Shown here piece by piece: positions 25,306-33,239 of a stretch of 51,398 bases of DNA (the stretch's first letter is position 1; each line of letters starts with the position of its first letter). Position numbers and translations under genes: made by a program. A model generated the notes under the pieces. It searched no databases. It had not been told where the DNA came from and was given only the letters and a program-made list of their open reading frames with translations. This DNA is from Actinoplanes cyaneus (GTDB lineage Bacteria; Actinomycetota; Actinomycetes; Mycobacteriales; Micromonosporaceae). The stretch is taken from positions 1-51,398 of the forward strand of contig NZ_BOMH01000076.1 in assembly GCF_016862095.1 (NCBI RefSeq), read 5' to 3'.

Positions 25306-25354
25306 AACGAACGAGCCCACCGCTTCCACTGTGGAAGCGGTGGGCTCGTTCGTT
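25306..25354. terminator. Strong bidirectional terminator, 24-bp perfect stem
   Basis: AACGAACGAGCC onward (25306-25329) is perfectly complementary to 25331-25354 around a single central base. In RNA this gives a stem of about 22 pairs with a small loop. It lies exactly between the convergent stops of the SCP2-like gene and the GMC oxidoreductase and is the strongest hairpin in the window. Confidence 0.85.
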
Positions 25355-25365
25355 GCCGCCCGCCG

Positions 25366-27003
25366 TCAGGCGACAGCCGGTGTCGTCGGGCGCGGCTCGG
25401 GCGCCGAGCGGGGCGGCGCGTCCACGTAGCGCACGGGCACGCCGCGGTCGAGCGCGGCCTGCACGATGCCCGGCACGGCCCGCTCGGCAAGCGCCGCGAT
25501 GGTGAAGGCCGGATTCACCGTCAGGCCGGCCGGCACCGCCGATCCGTCGGTGACGAAGATGCCCGGATGACCGCGCAGCTCGTGCCGGTCGTCGAGGGCC
25601 GACGTGGCCGGGTCGTCACCGATCCGGCACGAGGCCAGCGGGTGCACCGTGTACGCGCCGATCACCTCGTCGGTCCACGGCATGACGCGGGCCAGCCCGT
25701 CGCGTTCGAGGATGTCGCGGATGTCGGCGTCGGCGCGCGCCCAGCCCGCCCTGGTCTGCTCGCTCGGCCGGTATCGCAGGGCGCCACGACTGAGCATCTG
25801 CTGGGCGATGCGGTCGGCGTTGCCGGTCTCCGGCGGCGGCCCGAAGACACCCTCGTTGCCGTCCTCGCTCATGATGAAGATGGTCAGCCAGGACCGCCAG
25901 CGGCGGAGCATCTCCTTCTTCTCCACGCCGAACCACGACGGCCCGGTCGCGTCCCGGACCTGGGCGAGGATCGTGCCGAAGCCGGGCGGGAAGTAGAGCT
26001 GCTCCAGCGAGTGCCGGCTGAACTCGGGCAGGTCCGGGTCCAGCCGGTCCCAGCTCGCGCACACCGGCCCCTTCCCGACCTGGTAACCCTCGTAGGCGAC
26101 GCCGTCACCCCGGTCGAGCCCGAGCACGTCCCGGGCCTTCGCCTCGTCGATGACGGCCGTGTTGAGGCGCTCGCCGTTGCCGGAGAAGTGCCGTCCGACG
26201 GCCTCGGGGATCCCGCCCAGCGCCTCTTGCGACCGCTGGAGGATGACCGGCGTGGCGGCCGCACCGGCGGCCACGATGACGATCCGGGCGTCGATCGTGC
26301 CGGTTCCGGTGACGACCCGGTAATCGACCTCGTCCACCGTGTTGTAGTGCACGCGGTAGCCGCCGTCCCCGGTCGGCGCGATGTGTTGCACCTCGTGCAG
26401 TGGCCGCACCCGGGCTCCGTGCGAGACCGCGGCGGGGATGTAGTTGAGCAGCAGCGAGCGCTTGGCGTCGAAGCGGCACCCGGACATCATCCAGTTGCAG
26501 TTCGTGCACCGGGCCGGGTCGACGGCCGTCGGGACCGGGTTGGCGGTCCGGCCGGCGTGCGCGCACGCGGCGGCGAACAGGCCACCGGAGTAGGTGACGT
26601 CCTCCCACTCGCTGCGGGTGATGGGCAACGACTCGGCGACCATGTCGTACCACGGGTCGAGGACGTCCCGGGTGACGGAGCGTGGCCACAGCGGCCGGCC
26701 GAGCAGTCCCTGGCGCTCGAAGGTGAACCGGGGCGCGCGGGGCATGGCGGCGAAGTAGACGACGCTGCCACCGCCGACGCAGTTGCCGCCGAGCACGTTC
26801 ATCCCGTCGCCCATGGTGAACTCGAAGACGCGGGTGCTGGCGCTGCCGAACTTGAGGTCGTGGTCGAAGTCGGCCCCGGTCAGCCAGGGGCCGCGTTCGA
26901 GGATCACGACGCGGGCGCCGCCGGCGGCCAGCCGGTACGCCGGGATCGAGCCGCCGAAGCCGCTGCCGATGACGACGACGTCGGTGCTCTCGGTGGGGGT
27001 CAT
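25366..27003 (-). CDS. GMC-family FAD oxidoreductase (cholesterol oxidase-like)
   Basis: The 545-residue flavoprotein starts VVVIGSGFGGSIPAYRLA, the FAD-binding Rossmann motif. GGNCVGGGSVVYF is the GMC signature. TNCNWMMSGC carries the Cys cluster region seen in cholesterol-oxidase-like enzymes, and LASCRIGDDP near 475 precedes GIFVTDGSAVPAGLTVNP at the C-terminal FAD site. It would oxidise an alcohol or a C-H site using FAD. It overlaps the upstream small gene by ATGA, a pair also typical of gluconate-dehydrogenase-like systems. Size and partner recall the E9/E8 oxidoreductase pair I remember from 9-membered enediyne clusters; that assignment is from memory. Confidence 0.85.
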   Translation of the reverse strand: MTPTESTDVVVIGSGFGGSIPAYRLAAGGARVVILERGPWLTGADFDHDLKFGSASTRVFEFTMGDGMNVLGGNCVGGGSVVYFAAMPRAPRFTFERQGLLGRPLWPRSVTRDVLDPWYDMVAESLPITRSEWEDVTYSGGLFAAACAHAGRTANPVPTAVDPARCTNCNWMMSGCRFDAKRSLLLNYIPAAVSHGARVRPLHEVQHIAPTGDGGYRVHYNTVDEVDYRVVTGTGTIDARIVIVAAGAAATPVILQRSQEALGGIPEAVGRHFSGNGERLNTAVIDEAKARDVLGLDRGDGVAYEGYQVGKGPVCASWDRLDPDLPEFSRHSLEQLYFPPGFGTILAQVRDATGPSWFGVEKKEMLRRWRSWLTIFIMSEDGNEGVFGPPPETGNADRIAQQMLSRGALRYRPSEQTRAGWARADADIRDILERDGLARVMPWTDEVIGAYTVHPLASCRIGDDPATSALDDRHELRGHPGIFVTDGSAVPAGLTVNPAFTIAALAERAVPGIVQAALDRGVPVRYVDAPPRSAPEPRPTTPAVA

Positions 27004-27569
27004 GCCGGATCTCCCGTCGCGGCGGTGTGCGGGTGCGGCGTGGCGAGGGCACGCCGGTAGGAGAAGTCGGGAAAGCGCCAGAGGCCGTCCGGGTCGGGCC
27101 GGGCGAAGCCCATCTGGATGAGGCCGGGGTGCCCCGCGGCGAGGGCGTCGACCGTGTGCTCGGCGGCGCCGGTGTCCCACGCCATCACGCTGAACATGGC
27201 CAGCGACACCCAGAGGTCCTGCTCGGGATGCCCGGCCGCGGTCAGCGCCTGGACCAGCGCGGTCCGGTGCGGGAACGGCAGGGCCACGAACGGGGGCACC
27301 CCGGGTTCGAGGCGGACGCCGGCGCGTCCGGCGTACTCGACGGCGTGGTCGTTGAGGCCGGTCACCAGGGTGTCGAGCATGCCGGCGAGGCCACCCTCCA
27401 CGGAGACCATCAGGTCGACCGCGCCGGAGGCTACGGCGCCGCCGCCGTCGGCCGCTCCGGCCACCGCCAGATCCCCCGCGCCGCGCCGCTCGCCCGGGAT
27501 GATGGTGTCGGCGTACGCCTCGAGGGTCATCAGTTCGATGGGAGTCAGCTCCACTGCTACGTCGAGCAT
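27000..27569 (-). CDS. Small partner of GMC oxidoreductase (gluconate 2-dehydrogenase subunit 3-like, possibly DUF5987)
   Basis: This 189-residue protein starts MLDVAVELTPIELMTL, and EAYADTIIPGER near residue 18 is the motif shared with the small subunit 3 of FAD-dependent gluconate dehydrogenases. No TAT signal or metal-binding cluster is seen. Its stop overlaps the GMC oxidoreductase start (ATGA), so the two very likely form a complex in which this protein supports folding or FAD loading of the larger one. The start at 27569 follows AAAGGGGCAGG and is preferred to longer in-frame options. Function in the pathway is unknown. Confidence 0.7.
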   Translation of the reverse strand: MLDVAVELTPIELMTLEAYADTIIPGERRGAGDLAVAGAADGGGAVASGAVDLMVSVEGGLAGMLDTLVTGLNDHAVEYAGRAGVRLEPGVPPFVALPFPHRTALVQALTAAGHPEQDLWVSLAMFSVMAWDTGAAEHTVDALAAGHPGLIQMGFARPDPDGLWRFPDFSYRRALATPHPHTAATGDPA

Positions 27570-27577
27570 GCCTGCCC

Positions 27578-27741
27578 CTTTCGTCCGAAAAGGATTGGAC
27601 GTCCATCGTCGGCCGGTGCCGTTCCCCGACGCATCTTCGGCGTTGCCCCGCCGCTGGTCCCGCACGCTGGAAGACGCTTGACCGGCCCGGATCCGGACAG
27701 GATGGACAGCGATCGCATTCGAGAAGGCACACGGACGAAAG
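27578..27741. promoter_or_regulatory. Mirror-image CGGACGAAAG elements in a divergent promoter region
   Basis: The ten-base sequence CGGACGAAAG occurs at 27732-27741 on the plus strand, 12 bases before the SgcJ-like ATG, and on the minus strand at 27587-27578, eight bases before the ATG of the GMC partner gene. Each copy leads into a G-rich ribosome binding site. The symmetry suggests a shared leader or translation-control element, or a recent duplication of leader sequence. The DNA between holds no gene. Confidence 0.4.
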
Positions 27742-27753
27742 CGGGTACCGAGA

Positions 27754-28176
27754 ATGACCACGAGCACCGATGCCGCCGTCTTCGACGAGCGGGAACAGGC
27801 GGCCGTCGGCGCCATGCCGGGCCGGCTGGTGCGGGCCTGGAGCGACCACGACGCCGACGCCTTCGCCGCGCTCTTCGCCGAGGACGGCGCGCTCATCCTG
27901 CCCGGGGTGTACGTCTCCGGCCGGGCCGCCATCCGGGAGCACATGGCCGAGGCCTACCGCGGCGTCTACCGGGGCACCACCGTGACCGGCCGGCCGATCG
28001 CCGTCAAGCCCCTCGGCCCGGGCGCGGTGGCCCTGCTGACCGAGGGCGGGGTGATCGCGGCCGGGAGCACCGAGCTGGCCGCCGCCGACGCCATCCGGGC
28101 CTCGTGGATTCTGACCAAGAGGGACGGCGAGTGGCTCCTGTCGGTGTACCAGAACTCCCCGCGAGACCCGGCCTGA
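27754..28176 (+). CDS. SgcJ/EcaC-family protein (SnoaL/NTF2-like fold)
   Basis: The 140-residue protein has the cone-shaped SnoaL/NTF2 pattern: LVRAWSDHDADAFAALFAEDGALILPG, then ISGRAAIREHM-like sequence (VSGRAAIREHMA), and the closing strand RDGEWLLSVYQNSP. The SgcJ/EcaC branch of this fold is a regular member of 9-membered enediyne clusters; structural work on SgcJ and NCS-Orf16 homologues suggests a role in early enediyne core maturation. It diverges from the GMC/partner pair. The ATG at 27754 has only a weak ribosome binding site (CGGG). Confidence 0.8.
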   Translation: MTTSTDAAVFDEREQAAVGAMPGRLVRAWSDHDADAFAALFAEDGALILPGVYVSGRAAIREHMAEAYRGVYRGTTVTGRPIAVKPLGPGAVALLTEGGVIAAGSTELAAADAIRASWILTKRDGEWLLSVYQNSPRDPA

Positions 28177-28214
28177 GTGGTCCGGGCGCGCACTCGACGA
28201 AGAGAGGTGGACCA

Positions 28215-29024
28215 ATGACCGATGCGGCGCAAGTGACGACGGACCTGGCCGCGGACGGCGAGAGCATCGACGCGCTGGTGCGCGATCTCGAACCCGGCGC
28301 CTGGGCCACGCCGACCCCGGCCCCCGGCTGGACCGTGGCGCATCAGATCGCGCACCTGGCGGCCACGTTCCGGATGGCGACGATGGCCGCCGCGGACCCT
28401 GACTCGTTCATGGCGCTGACCGCCGGCCTGGGCCCGAACTTCACCGAGAACGTGACTCGGGCGCTCGGCCAGTATCTGAACGACCCGCCCGGGGTGCTGC
28501 TGACCCGGTGGCGGGAGGAGCGCGCGGCCGCGGTCAAGGCGCTTGCCGCGCTGCCCTACGGTCAGCTCGTGCCGTGGCTCGTGCGGCCCATCCCGGCCGG
28601 GATGCTGGCGTGCGCGGGGATGATGGAGATGTTCGGTCACGGCCAGGACATCGCGGACGCCCTGGGCGTACGCCGTACGCACACCGACCGGTTGCGCCAC
28701 CTGGTGACCTTCGCCGTCCGGACGTGGGACTTCGGTTATCTGGCGCGCGGCCTCGACGTTCCCGGCGTGGCCTTCCGCTTCGAGATCACCGCACCCTCGG
28801 GGGAGCGGTGGGAGTTCGGGCCGGCCGATTCGCAGGAGCGCGTGACCGGCCCGGCCGAGGACTTCTGCCTGCTGGTGACGCGTCGCCGGCACCCCGATGA
28901 CCTGGCTGTGCGGGCGGAGGGGCAGGTGGCGCCCGGCTGGTTGAGCATCGCGCAGGCCTATCGGGGGCCGGCCGGTGAGGGCCGCCGGCCGGGGCAGTTC
29001 GACAGGTCCGCCGGCGTCCGGTGA
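28215..29024 (+). CDS. TIGR03084-type metal-binding protein (mycothiol-dependent maleylpyruvate isomerase fold)
   Basis: The 269-residue protein has a DinB/MDMPI four-helix N-terminal domain with TVAHQIAHLA near residue 41 and MFGHGQDIADALG near 140, which supply the His residues of a divalent metal site. A C-terminal domain (GPAEDFCLLVTRRRHPDDL) follows. Members of this superfamily use mycothiol or similar thiols; the substrate here is unknown. The ATG at 28215 follows AGAGAGGTGG. It probably shares a transcript with the SgcJ-like gene 38 bases upstream. Its length fits the E11-type proteins I recall from enediyne clusters (not verifiable here). Confidence 0.75.
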   Translation: MTDAAQVTTDLAADGESIDALVRDLEPGAWATPTPAPGWTVAHQIAHLAATFRMATMAAADPDSFMALTAGLGPNFTENVTRALGQYLNDPPGVLLTRWREERAAAVKALAALPYGQLVPWLVRPIPAGMLACAGMMEMFGHGQDIADALGVRRTHTDRLRHLVTFAVRTWDFGYLARGLDVPGVAFRFEITAPSGERWEFGPADSQERVTGPAEDFCLLVTRRRHPDDLAVRAEGQVAPGWLSIAQAYRGPAGEGRRPGQFDRSAGVR

Positions 29025-29031
29025 ACCGTCA

Positions 29032-29063
29032 GGGGTTCCCGGCGCGACGGCGCCGGGGACCCC
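29032..29063. terminator. Hairpin terminator between convergent genes
   Basis: Bases 29032-29045 pair with 29050-29063 in a 14-bp stem with one G-U pair and a four-base loop. It lies eight bases after the stop of the TIGR03084-type gene and ten bases before the end of the convergent MerR gene. Confidence 0.65.
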
Positions 29064-29073
29064 GGGCCACGGA

Positions 29074-29721
29074 TCAGGAGTCGTCCGACGGGGCCGGCGC
29101 CAGCCCGGGCTGACGCGCGAGATAGTGCTCCTGGCCCAGTTCGCGCATCGCCGTGAGCGCCTCACGCAGCAGGATGCTGCGGGTGAGGTGCGCGGCCCGG
29201 CCGGTCGGGTCGGACGAGACGCGCCCGATCTCGAGCGCGGCGAGCCGGTCGGCCGCGTCGCGGTAGGCGTCGAGGAAGTCCGGATCGCAATCACAACCGA
29301 GGCGGCGCATCCCGGCTATGGCCAGGCCGAGGTGGAGGCGTGCCGCCGCGTCGGGCCGGACGTCCCAGCCCGCCGAGTCGATGATCCGGTCCACTTCCTT
29401 GCGGGCGAACTCCATGCTCTCGTCGTTCTCGACCGCGGCCTCCTTGCTCGCGATCTGCACCCGGTTGAGCTCCTCGAACAGACCGATCAGCGACACCTCG
29501 TCGTCCTCGGCGGCGGCCAGCAGCCGCCGCACCGACGTCAGGTCGAGTTCGCCGAGCGACGTCAGCGTCTTGATCAGGCGCAGCCGCCGAAGGTGGACCT
29601 TGCCGTAGTGGGCCTGGTTGCGGCCCGTCGGCTCACCCGGCGGAAGCAGTTGCGCGCGTTGATAGAACTTGATCGTCGCGACCGGCACGCCGGACTGGCG
29701 GCTCAGGTCCGAGATTCGCAT
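29074..29721 (-). CDS. MerR-family transcriptional regulator
   Basis: This 215-residue regulator starts MRISDLSRQSGVPVATIKFY, the canonical MerR winged helix-turn-helix, after GGGGGAG. The dimerisation helix covers about residues 75-120. The C-terminal effector domain of roughly 90 residues includes the pair GCDCDPDFLD, where the CDC could bind a metal or thiol-reactive ligand, although it is not the classical metal-MerR arrangement. It is divergent from the AhpD-like gene at 29995 across a 273-bp gap that holds no other gene, so control of that gene and of itself is likely by MerR habit. Effector unknown. Confidence 0.85.
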   Translation of the reverse strand: MRISDLSRQSGVPVATIKFYQRAQLLPPGEPTGRNQAHYGKVHLRRLRLIKTLTSLGELDLTSVRRLLAAAEDDEVSLIGLFEELNRVQIASKEAAVENDESMEFARKEVDRIIDSAGWDVRPDAAARLHLGLAIAGMRRLGCDCDPDFLDAYRDAADRLAALEIGRVSSDPTGRAAHLTRSILLREALTAMRELGQEHYLARQPGLAPAPSDDS

Positions 29722-29994
29722 CGTGACTCCCCCATGACTGACGACTTCGGGCCGGATGCCGGTGACGGTGCTGGCCAGGGCGGTGTCTCGGTGGGACGTC
29801 GGGGATGGTGGCCGGGGGCTCAGTACCGGGTGGATCTTCTGGTGGCTCGTCGGCAAGAAGACTAAGAGATCGCATCCTCATCGGCAACCATGGATAACCT
29901 CAGCGTTACCGAGAGTGACGGTTGTTCCGGCAAGTCAGAAGATGGCCGCCGGGTCCGCGACCGGCCACACTGGACAGTGCCGAAAGGGGATCCC

Positions 29995-31041
29995 GTGGCT
30001 ACTCTGCTCGCGCGCGGTGCCCGCCGCCTGTCGCTGCGGCACATCCGACGCCTCACTGCCGTTCCTCCGTCCGCCGCGCCACCCCGGGTCCGGGCCGTCT
30101 ACGACCAGGTGGAGACCGAGTTCGGCATGCTCGCGCCGCCGGTCGCCCTGCACGCGGCCGCCCCCGAGGTGCTGGACGCGGTGTGGCTCATGCTGCGCGA
30201 GACGCTGCTGGCCGGACGTCCGGGCGACCGGGCCGAGAAGGAGGCGGTCGCCGCGGCGGTCTCGGCGGCCAACTCGTGCCCCTATTGCACCGAGGTCCAC
30301 GGCGCGGCCCTGGCTGGCCTGCGGCCCGGCGCCGATGCCCGGCTGATCGCCGGCGGGCGCGTCGAGGAGGTGCGTGACCCGCGTCTGCGCTCGCTGGCCC
30401 GCTGGGCGCGGGACGGCCGGCCGCCGCCCCCGGACGTCGGACCGAGCGGCCGGGCCGCCGCCATCGGCGTCGCCGTGACCTTTCACTACCTCAACCGGAT
30501 GGTGAACATCTTCCTCGAGGACTCCCCGCTCGCCGGTGCGCCGGCGGTGCCCCGGGCGGTCGGCCGGCGGGCCGCGCCCCGGCTGTTCGGCCGCCTGGCG
30601 CGGACGCGCGTCGTCCCCGGCCGGCCGGCCACCACGCCCCACCTGCCCGGGGACCTGACGTGGGCGGCGCCGATCGCCTCGATCGGCGACGCGATGGTCC
30701 GCGCGTGCGCGGCGATCGAGGCGGCCGGCGCCGCGGTCCTGCCCGGCGCCGTCCGGGACCTCGTCGAGGCCCGGTTGGACGATCCGCGGGAGTGCGGGCC
30801 GGGCCTGGGTCTGCGGCCCTGGGCTGACGCGGCGCTGCGGGACCTGCCGGAGGAGCAGCGCGCCGTGGGGCGGCTGGCCCTGCTGGCCGCGTACGCCTCG
30901 AGCCGCGTCGCCGACGCGGACATCGCCGCCGTGCGTGCGGCCGGCCTCGGCGACGGCGCCCTGGTGCGGCTGACCGCCTGGGCGAGCATGGCGGCGGCGC
31001 GGCGGGCCGGACGCGTCCTGAGCGCCGGCGGCACGGGTTAG
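29995..31041 (+). CDS. AhpD-like / carboxymuconolactone decarboxylase-fold protein, copy 1
   Basis: The 348-residue protein has the AhpD-type motif SCPYCTEVHG near residue 96: the CxxC pair and downstream His that give thiol-dependent peroxidase or reductase activity. TFHYLNRMVNIFL near 165 matches the second copy at 32144 (GFHYLSRMVNVFL), and both share the C-terminal TAWAS segment, so they are homologous end to end. It is about twice the length of classical AhpD. A GTG at 29995 after AAGGGGA is chosen; the open frame continues to 29890 without a good site. It may reduce a reactive intermediate or protect against peroxide; its role in enediyne assembly is unknown. Confidence 0.75.
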   Translation: MATLLARGARRLSLRHIRRLTAVPPSAAPPRVRAVYDQVETEFGMLAPPVALHAAAPEVLDAVWLMLRETLLAGRPGDRAEKEAVAAAVSAANSCPYCTEVHGAALAGLRPGADARLIAGGRVEEVRDPRLRSLARWARDGRPPPPDVGPSGRAAAIGVAVTFHYLNRMVNIFLEDSPLAGAPAVPRAVGRRAAPRLFGRLARTRVVPGRPATTPHLPGDLTWAAPIASIGDAMVRACAAIEAAGAAVLPGAVRDLVEARLDDPRECGPGLGLRPWADAALRDLPEEQRAVGRLALLAAYASSRVADADIAAVRAAGLGDGALVRLTAWASMAAARRAGRVLSAGGTG

Positions 31042-31359
31042 GCCCCGGCTGCCCGCCCGGCTGCGACACGCGGCCCGGGGTCGCCGGCCGTCACGATACC
31101 GGAAATCGATGCTCTCCATTTCGTGTAGTAGCGGTATCCGCTTCTTCTTCGTCATTGCTCAGCGTGTCCGCGTGGTTTCGAACTGTTGAAGATCCTCGTG
31201 GCCTCCGGTAGCGTCGTGGCGGCGGCAGCGATCAAATCCACAAGCATTTAAAAGGCTTCGCGAATCGCGTTTGTCGTTAGTCCTCGAAATGACGGGGCCG
31301 ACCATTATGTGTCGTCTTCGGTCCTCAATGCGGCGCGTGCCGCTGACATGGGGGGTGTC
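31042..31359. promoter_or_regulatory. 318-bp gap before the AraC gene: probable terminator and promoter, no gene
   Basis: No gene is seen. GATACCG (31095-31101) and CGGTATC (31132-31138) form an inverted repeat with a nested GAAAT/ATTTC pair, followed by CGCTTCTTCTTCG, so it may end the AhpD-like transcript or act as an operator. The segment around 31225-31290 is noticeably less GC-rich (AAGCATTTAAAAGG) and probably holds the promoter of the AraC gene and its downstream operon. Precise boxes were not assigned. Confidence 0.4.
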
Positions 31360-32142
31360 ATGGACGACTCGTCCGAGAAAGCGGTTCTGCGGGCTATCGA
31401 CGCCATGCGGGAACGCATGGGTGAGCAACTCACGGTCGATGAGCTGGCCCGGACCGCGATGTTCAGCAAGTTCCACTTCACCCGGCTCTTCCAGCGGAGC
31501 ACCGGCGTCTCGCCCGGCCGTTTCCTCTCGGCTCTGCGACTGCAACGGGCAAAAGAACTGCTCCTGACGACGTCCATGAACGTGGCGGACATCAGCGTGC
31601 AGGTCGGGTACAACAGCGTCGGCACGTTCAGCTCCCGGTTCAGCCGCAGCGTCGGCATGTCGCCCACCACCTACCGGCGGCACGCCGGGTTCGCCCCGTC
31701 GATCCGGCCGGTCCGGCGATCCCACTCGGCGCGGCCGTCGGACGCCCGCATGGCGGTCCGGTTGCGGGTGTCCGAGCCGGCCGGCGACGCGCTGATCTTC
31801 GTGGGCGTCTTTCCCGAGCGCATCCCCGAGGGTCAGCCGGCGCAGTGCGCAGTCGTCGCCGGCGGCGGGCGGGTGCTGCTGGACCAGGTGCCGGCCGGCA
31901 CCTGGTACCTGCTGGCCCAATCGGTGCTCGAGGACGCGGACGCCGAGCCGGTGATAGCGGTGGCCACCTACGGTCCGGTCACCGTGCGGGCCGGCTCGCT
32001 CATCCGGGCCGACCTGGTCCTCAAGCCCAGCCGGGCGCTGGACCCGCCGGTGCTGATGGCCCTGACCGACGCGCGCAAGCACGCGCTGAGCCGGATGCGC
32101 GACTCCTACTCCGCGCTGGCCGAGCAAGCGACGGTGGCCTGA
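31360..32142 (+). CDS. AraC-family regulator with N-terminal DNA-binding domain
   Basis: The 260-residue protein has the two AraC helix-turn-helix motifs at the start rather than the end: LTVDELARTAMFSKFHFTRLF near residue 20 (first) and ADISVQVGYNSVGTFSSRF near 75, finishing with PTTYRR. The remaining 150 residues form a beta-rich effector domain (PAGTWYLLAQSV). Its size and type match SgcR2 of the C-1027 enediyne cluster, an AraC/XylS regulator, as far as I recall. The start at 31360 follows GGGGGG; upstream in-frame starts lack this. One base separates its stop from the next AhpD-like gene, placing the regulator in the operon it probably controls. Confidence 0.82.
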   Translation: MDDSSEKAVLRAIDAMRERMGEQLTVDELARTAMFSKFHFTRLFQRSTGVSPGRFLSALRLQRAKELLLTTSMNVADISVQVGYNSVGTFSSRFSRSVGMSPTTYRRHAGFAPSIRPVRRSHSARPSDARMAVRLRVSEPAGDALIFVGVFPERIPEGQPAQCAVVAGGGRVLLDQVPAGTWYLLAQSVLEDADAEPVIAVATYGPVTVRAGSLIRADLVLKPSRALDPPVLMALTDARKHALSRMRDSYSALAEQATVA

Positions 32143-32143
32143 C

Positions 32144-33217
32144 ATGGTCGCCGATCGCGTCTCCTCGATCGTGACCCAGCGGCACGTCCGGCATGTCGAC
32201 CCGGTCCTCGCCACGCACGCCACCGGGCTGGTCGCCGAGGTGTATCGGCAGGTGGCCGAGGAGATGCGGCTGGTCATCCCGCCCGCGATGCTGCATTCAC
32301 CGTCGCCCGAGGTCCTGGCCGCCTACTGGGCGCTGATCCGGGAGCCGCTGATGCCGCCCGGCCGCGCGGGCCGCCTGGTCAAGGAGGCGGTCGCGGCCGC
32401 CGTGGCGGTGGCCAGCACCTGTCCGTACTGCACCGACATGCACACGGTGGGGCTGTACGAACTGTCCGGGGAGCGCGACGCCGAAGCGATCGGCGGCGAC
32501 CACCTCGGCGAGATCACCGACGCCCGGCTGCGCCAGATCGTCGCCTGGGCGCGCGGTGCCCACCGGGACGGCGGCCCGCCGCTGCCACCCGGGATCGCGG
32601 CCGCCGAGCGGGCCGAGCTGATCGGCGTCGTGGTGGGCTTCCACTACCTGAGCCGGATGGTCAACGTCTTCCTCACCGGCTCGCTGCTGCCGCCGCGCTT
32701 GAGTCCTCGCTCGCGGCGTCGGCTCAAGCGCGGGCTCAGCTACGTGATGAAGCCGTCCGTCCGGGGCGACCACCCGGCCGGCCGTGCCAACGGGCTGCTG
32801 CCGCCGGCCCCGCCGCGGCCGGACCTGGCCTGGGCCGGGGACAGCCCGGTGCTGGCCGACGCGGTGGCCCGCGCCTTCGGCGTCTTCGAACTGGCCGGCG
32901 AGCGCTCGCTGGACGTCGCCGTGCGGCGCCTGGTGCTGGACCGCTTGGACGACTGGGCCGGTGAGGACACCGGCCTCAGCACCGGGTGGTGCGAGGACCT
33001 TGTCGGGGAGCTGCCACCGGCACCGCGCGCGGCGGCCCGGCTGGCGCTGCTCACGGCGCTGGCGTCGCACCAGGTCACGGATCGGGCGGTGGAGGAGTTC
33101 CGGCGTCACCACCCCGGCGATCGGCGGCTGATCGACGCCACCGCGTGGGCGAGCGCCGCCGCGGCCGCCCGGGTGGGCGCCCGCCACAACGGCGCGGTCC
33201 GCGCGGACACCGCCTAG
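32144..33217 (+). CDS. AhpD-like / carboxymuconolactone decarboxylase-fold protein, copy 2
   Basis: The 357-residue protein carries TCPYCTDMHT near residue 86, equivalent to the redox CxxC..H motif of AhpD, and GFHYLSRMVNVFL near 165. It is homologous over its full length to the copy at 29995-31041. It begins one base after the AraC stop, so translation is probably coupled, and is followed 22 bases later by the first unbL gene. Conservation of both redox cysteines in both copies argues for activity. The paralogues may form a mixed complex or act on different steps; neither is established. Confidence 0.75.
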   Translation: MVADRVSSIVTQRHVRHVDPVLATHATGLVAEVYRQVAEEMRLVIPPAMLHSPSPEVLAAYWALIREPLMPPGRAGRLVKEAVAAAVAVASTCPYCTDMHTVGLYELSGERDAEAIGGDHLGEITDARLRQIVAWARGAHRDGGPPLPPGIAAAERAELIGVVVGFHYLSRMVNVFLTGSLLPPRLSPRSRRRLKRGLSYVMKPSVRGDHPAGRANGLLPPAPPRPDLAWAGDSPVLADAVARAFGVFELAGERSLDVAVRRLVLDRLDDWAGEDTGLSTGWCEDLVGELPPAPRAAARLALLTALASHQVTDRAVEEFRRHHPGDRRLIDATAWASAAAAARVGARHNGAVRADTA

Positions 33218-33239
33218 CAGACAAGCGGAAGGCAGACAG

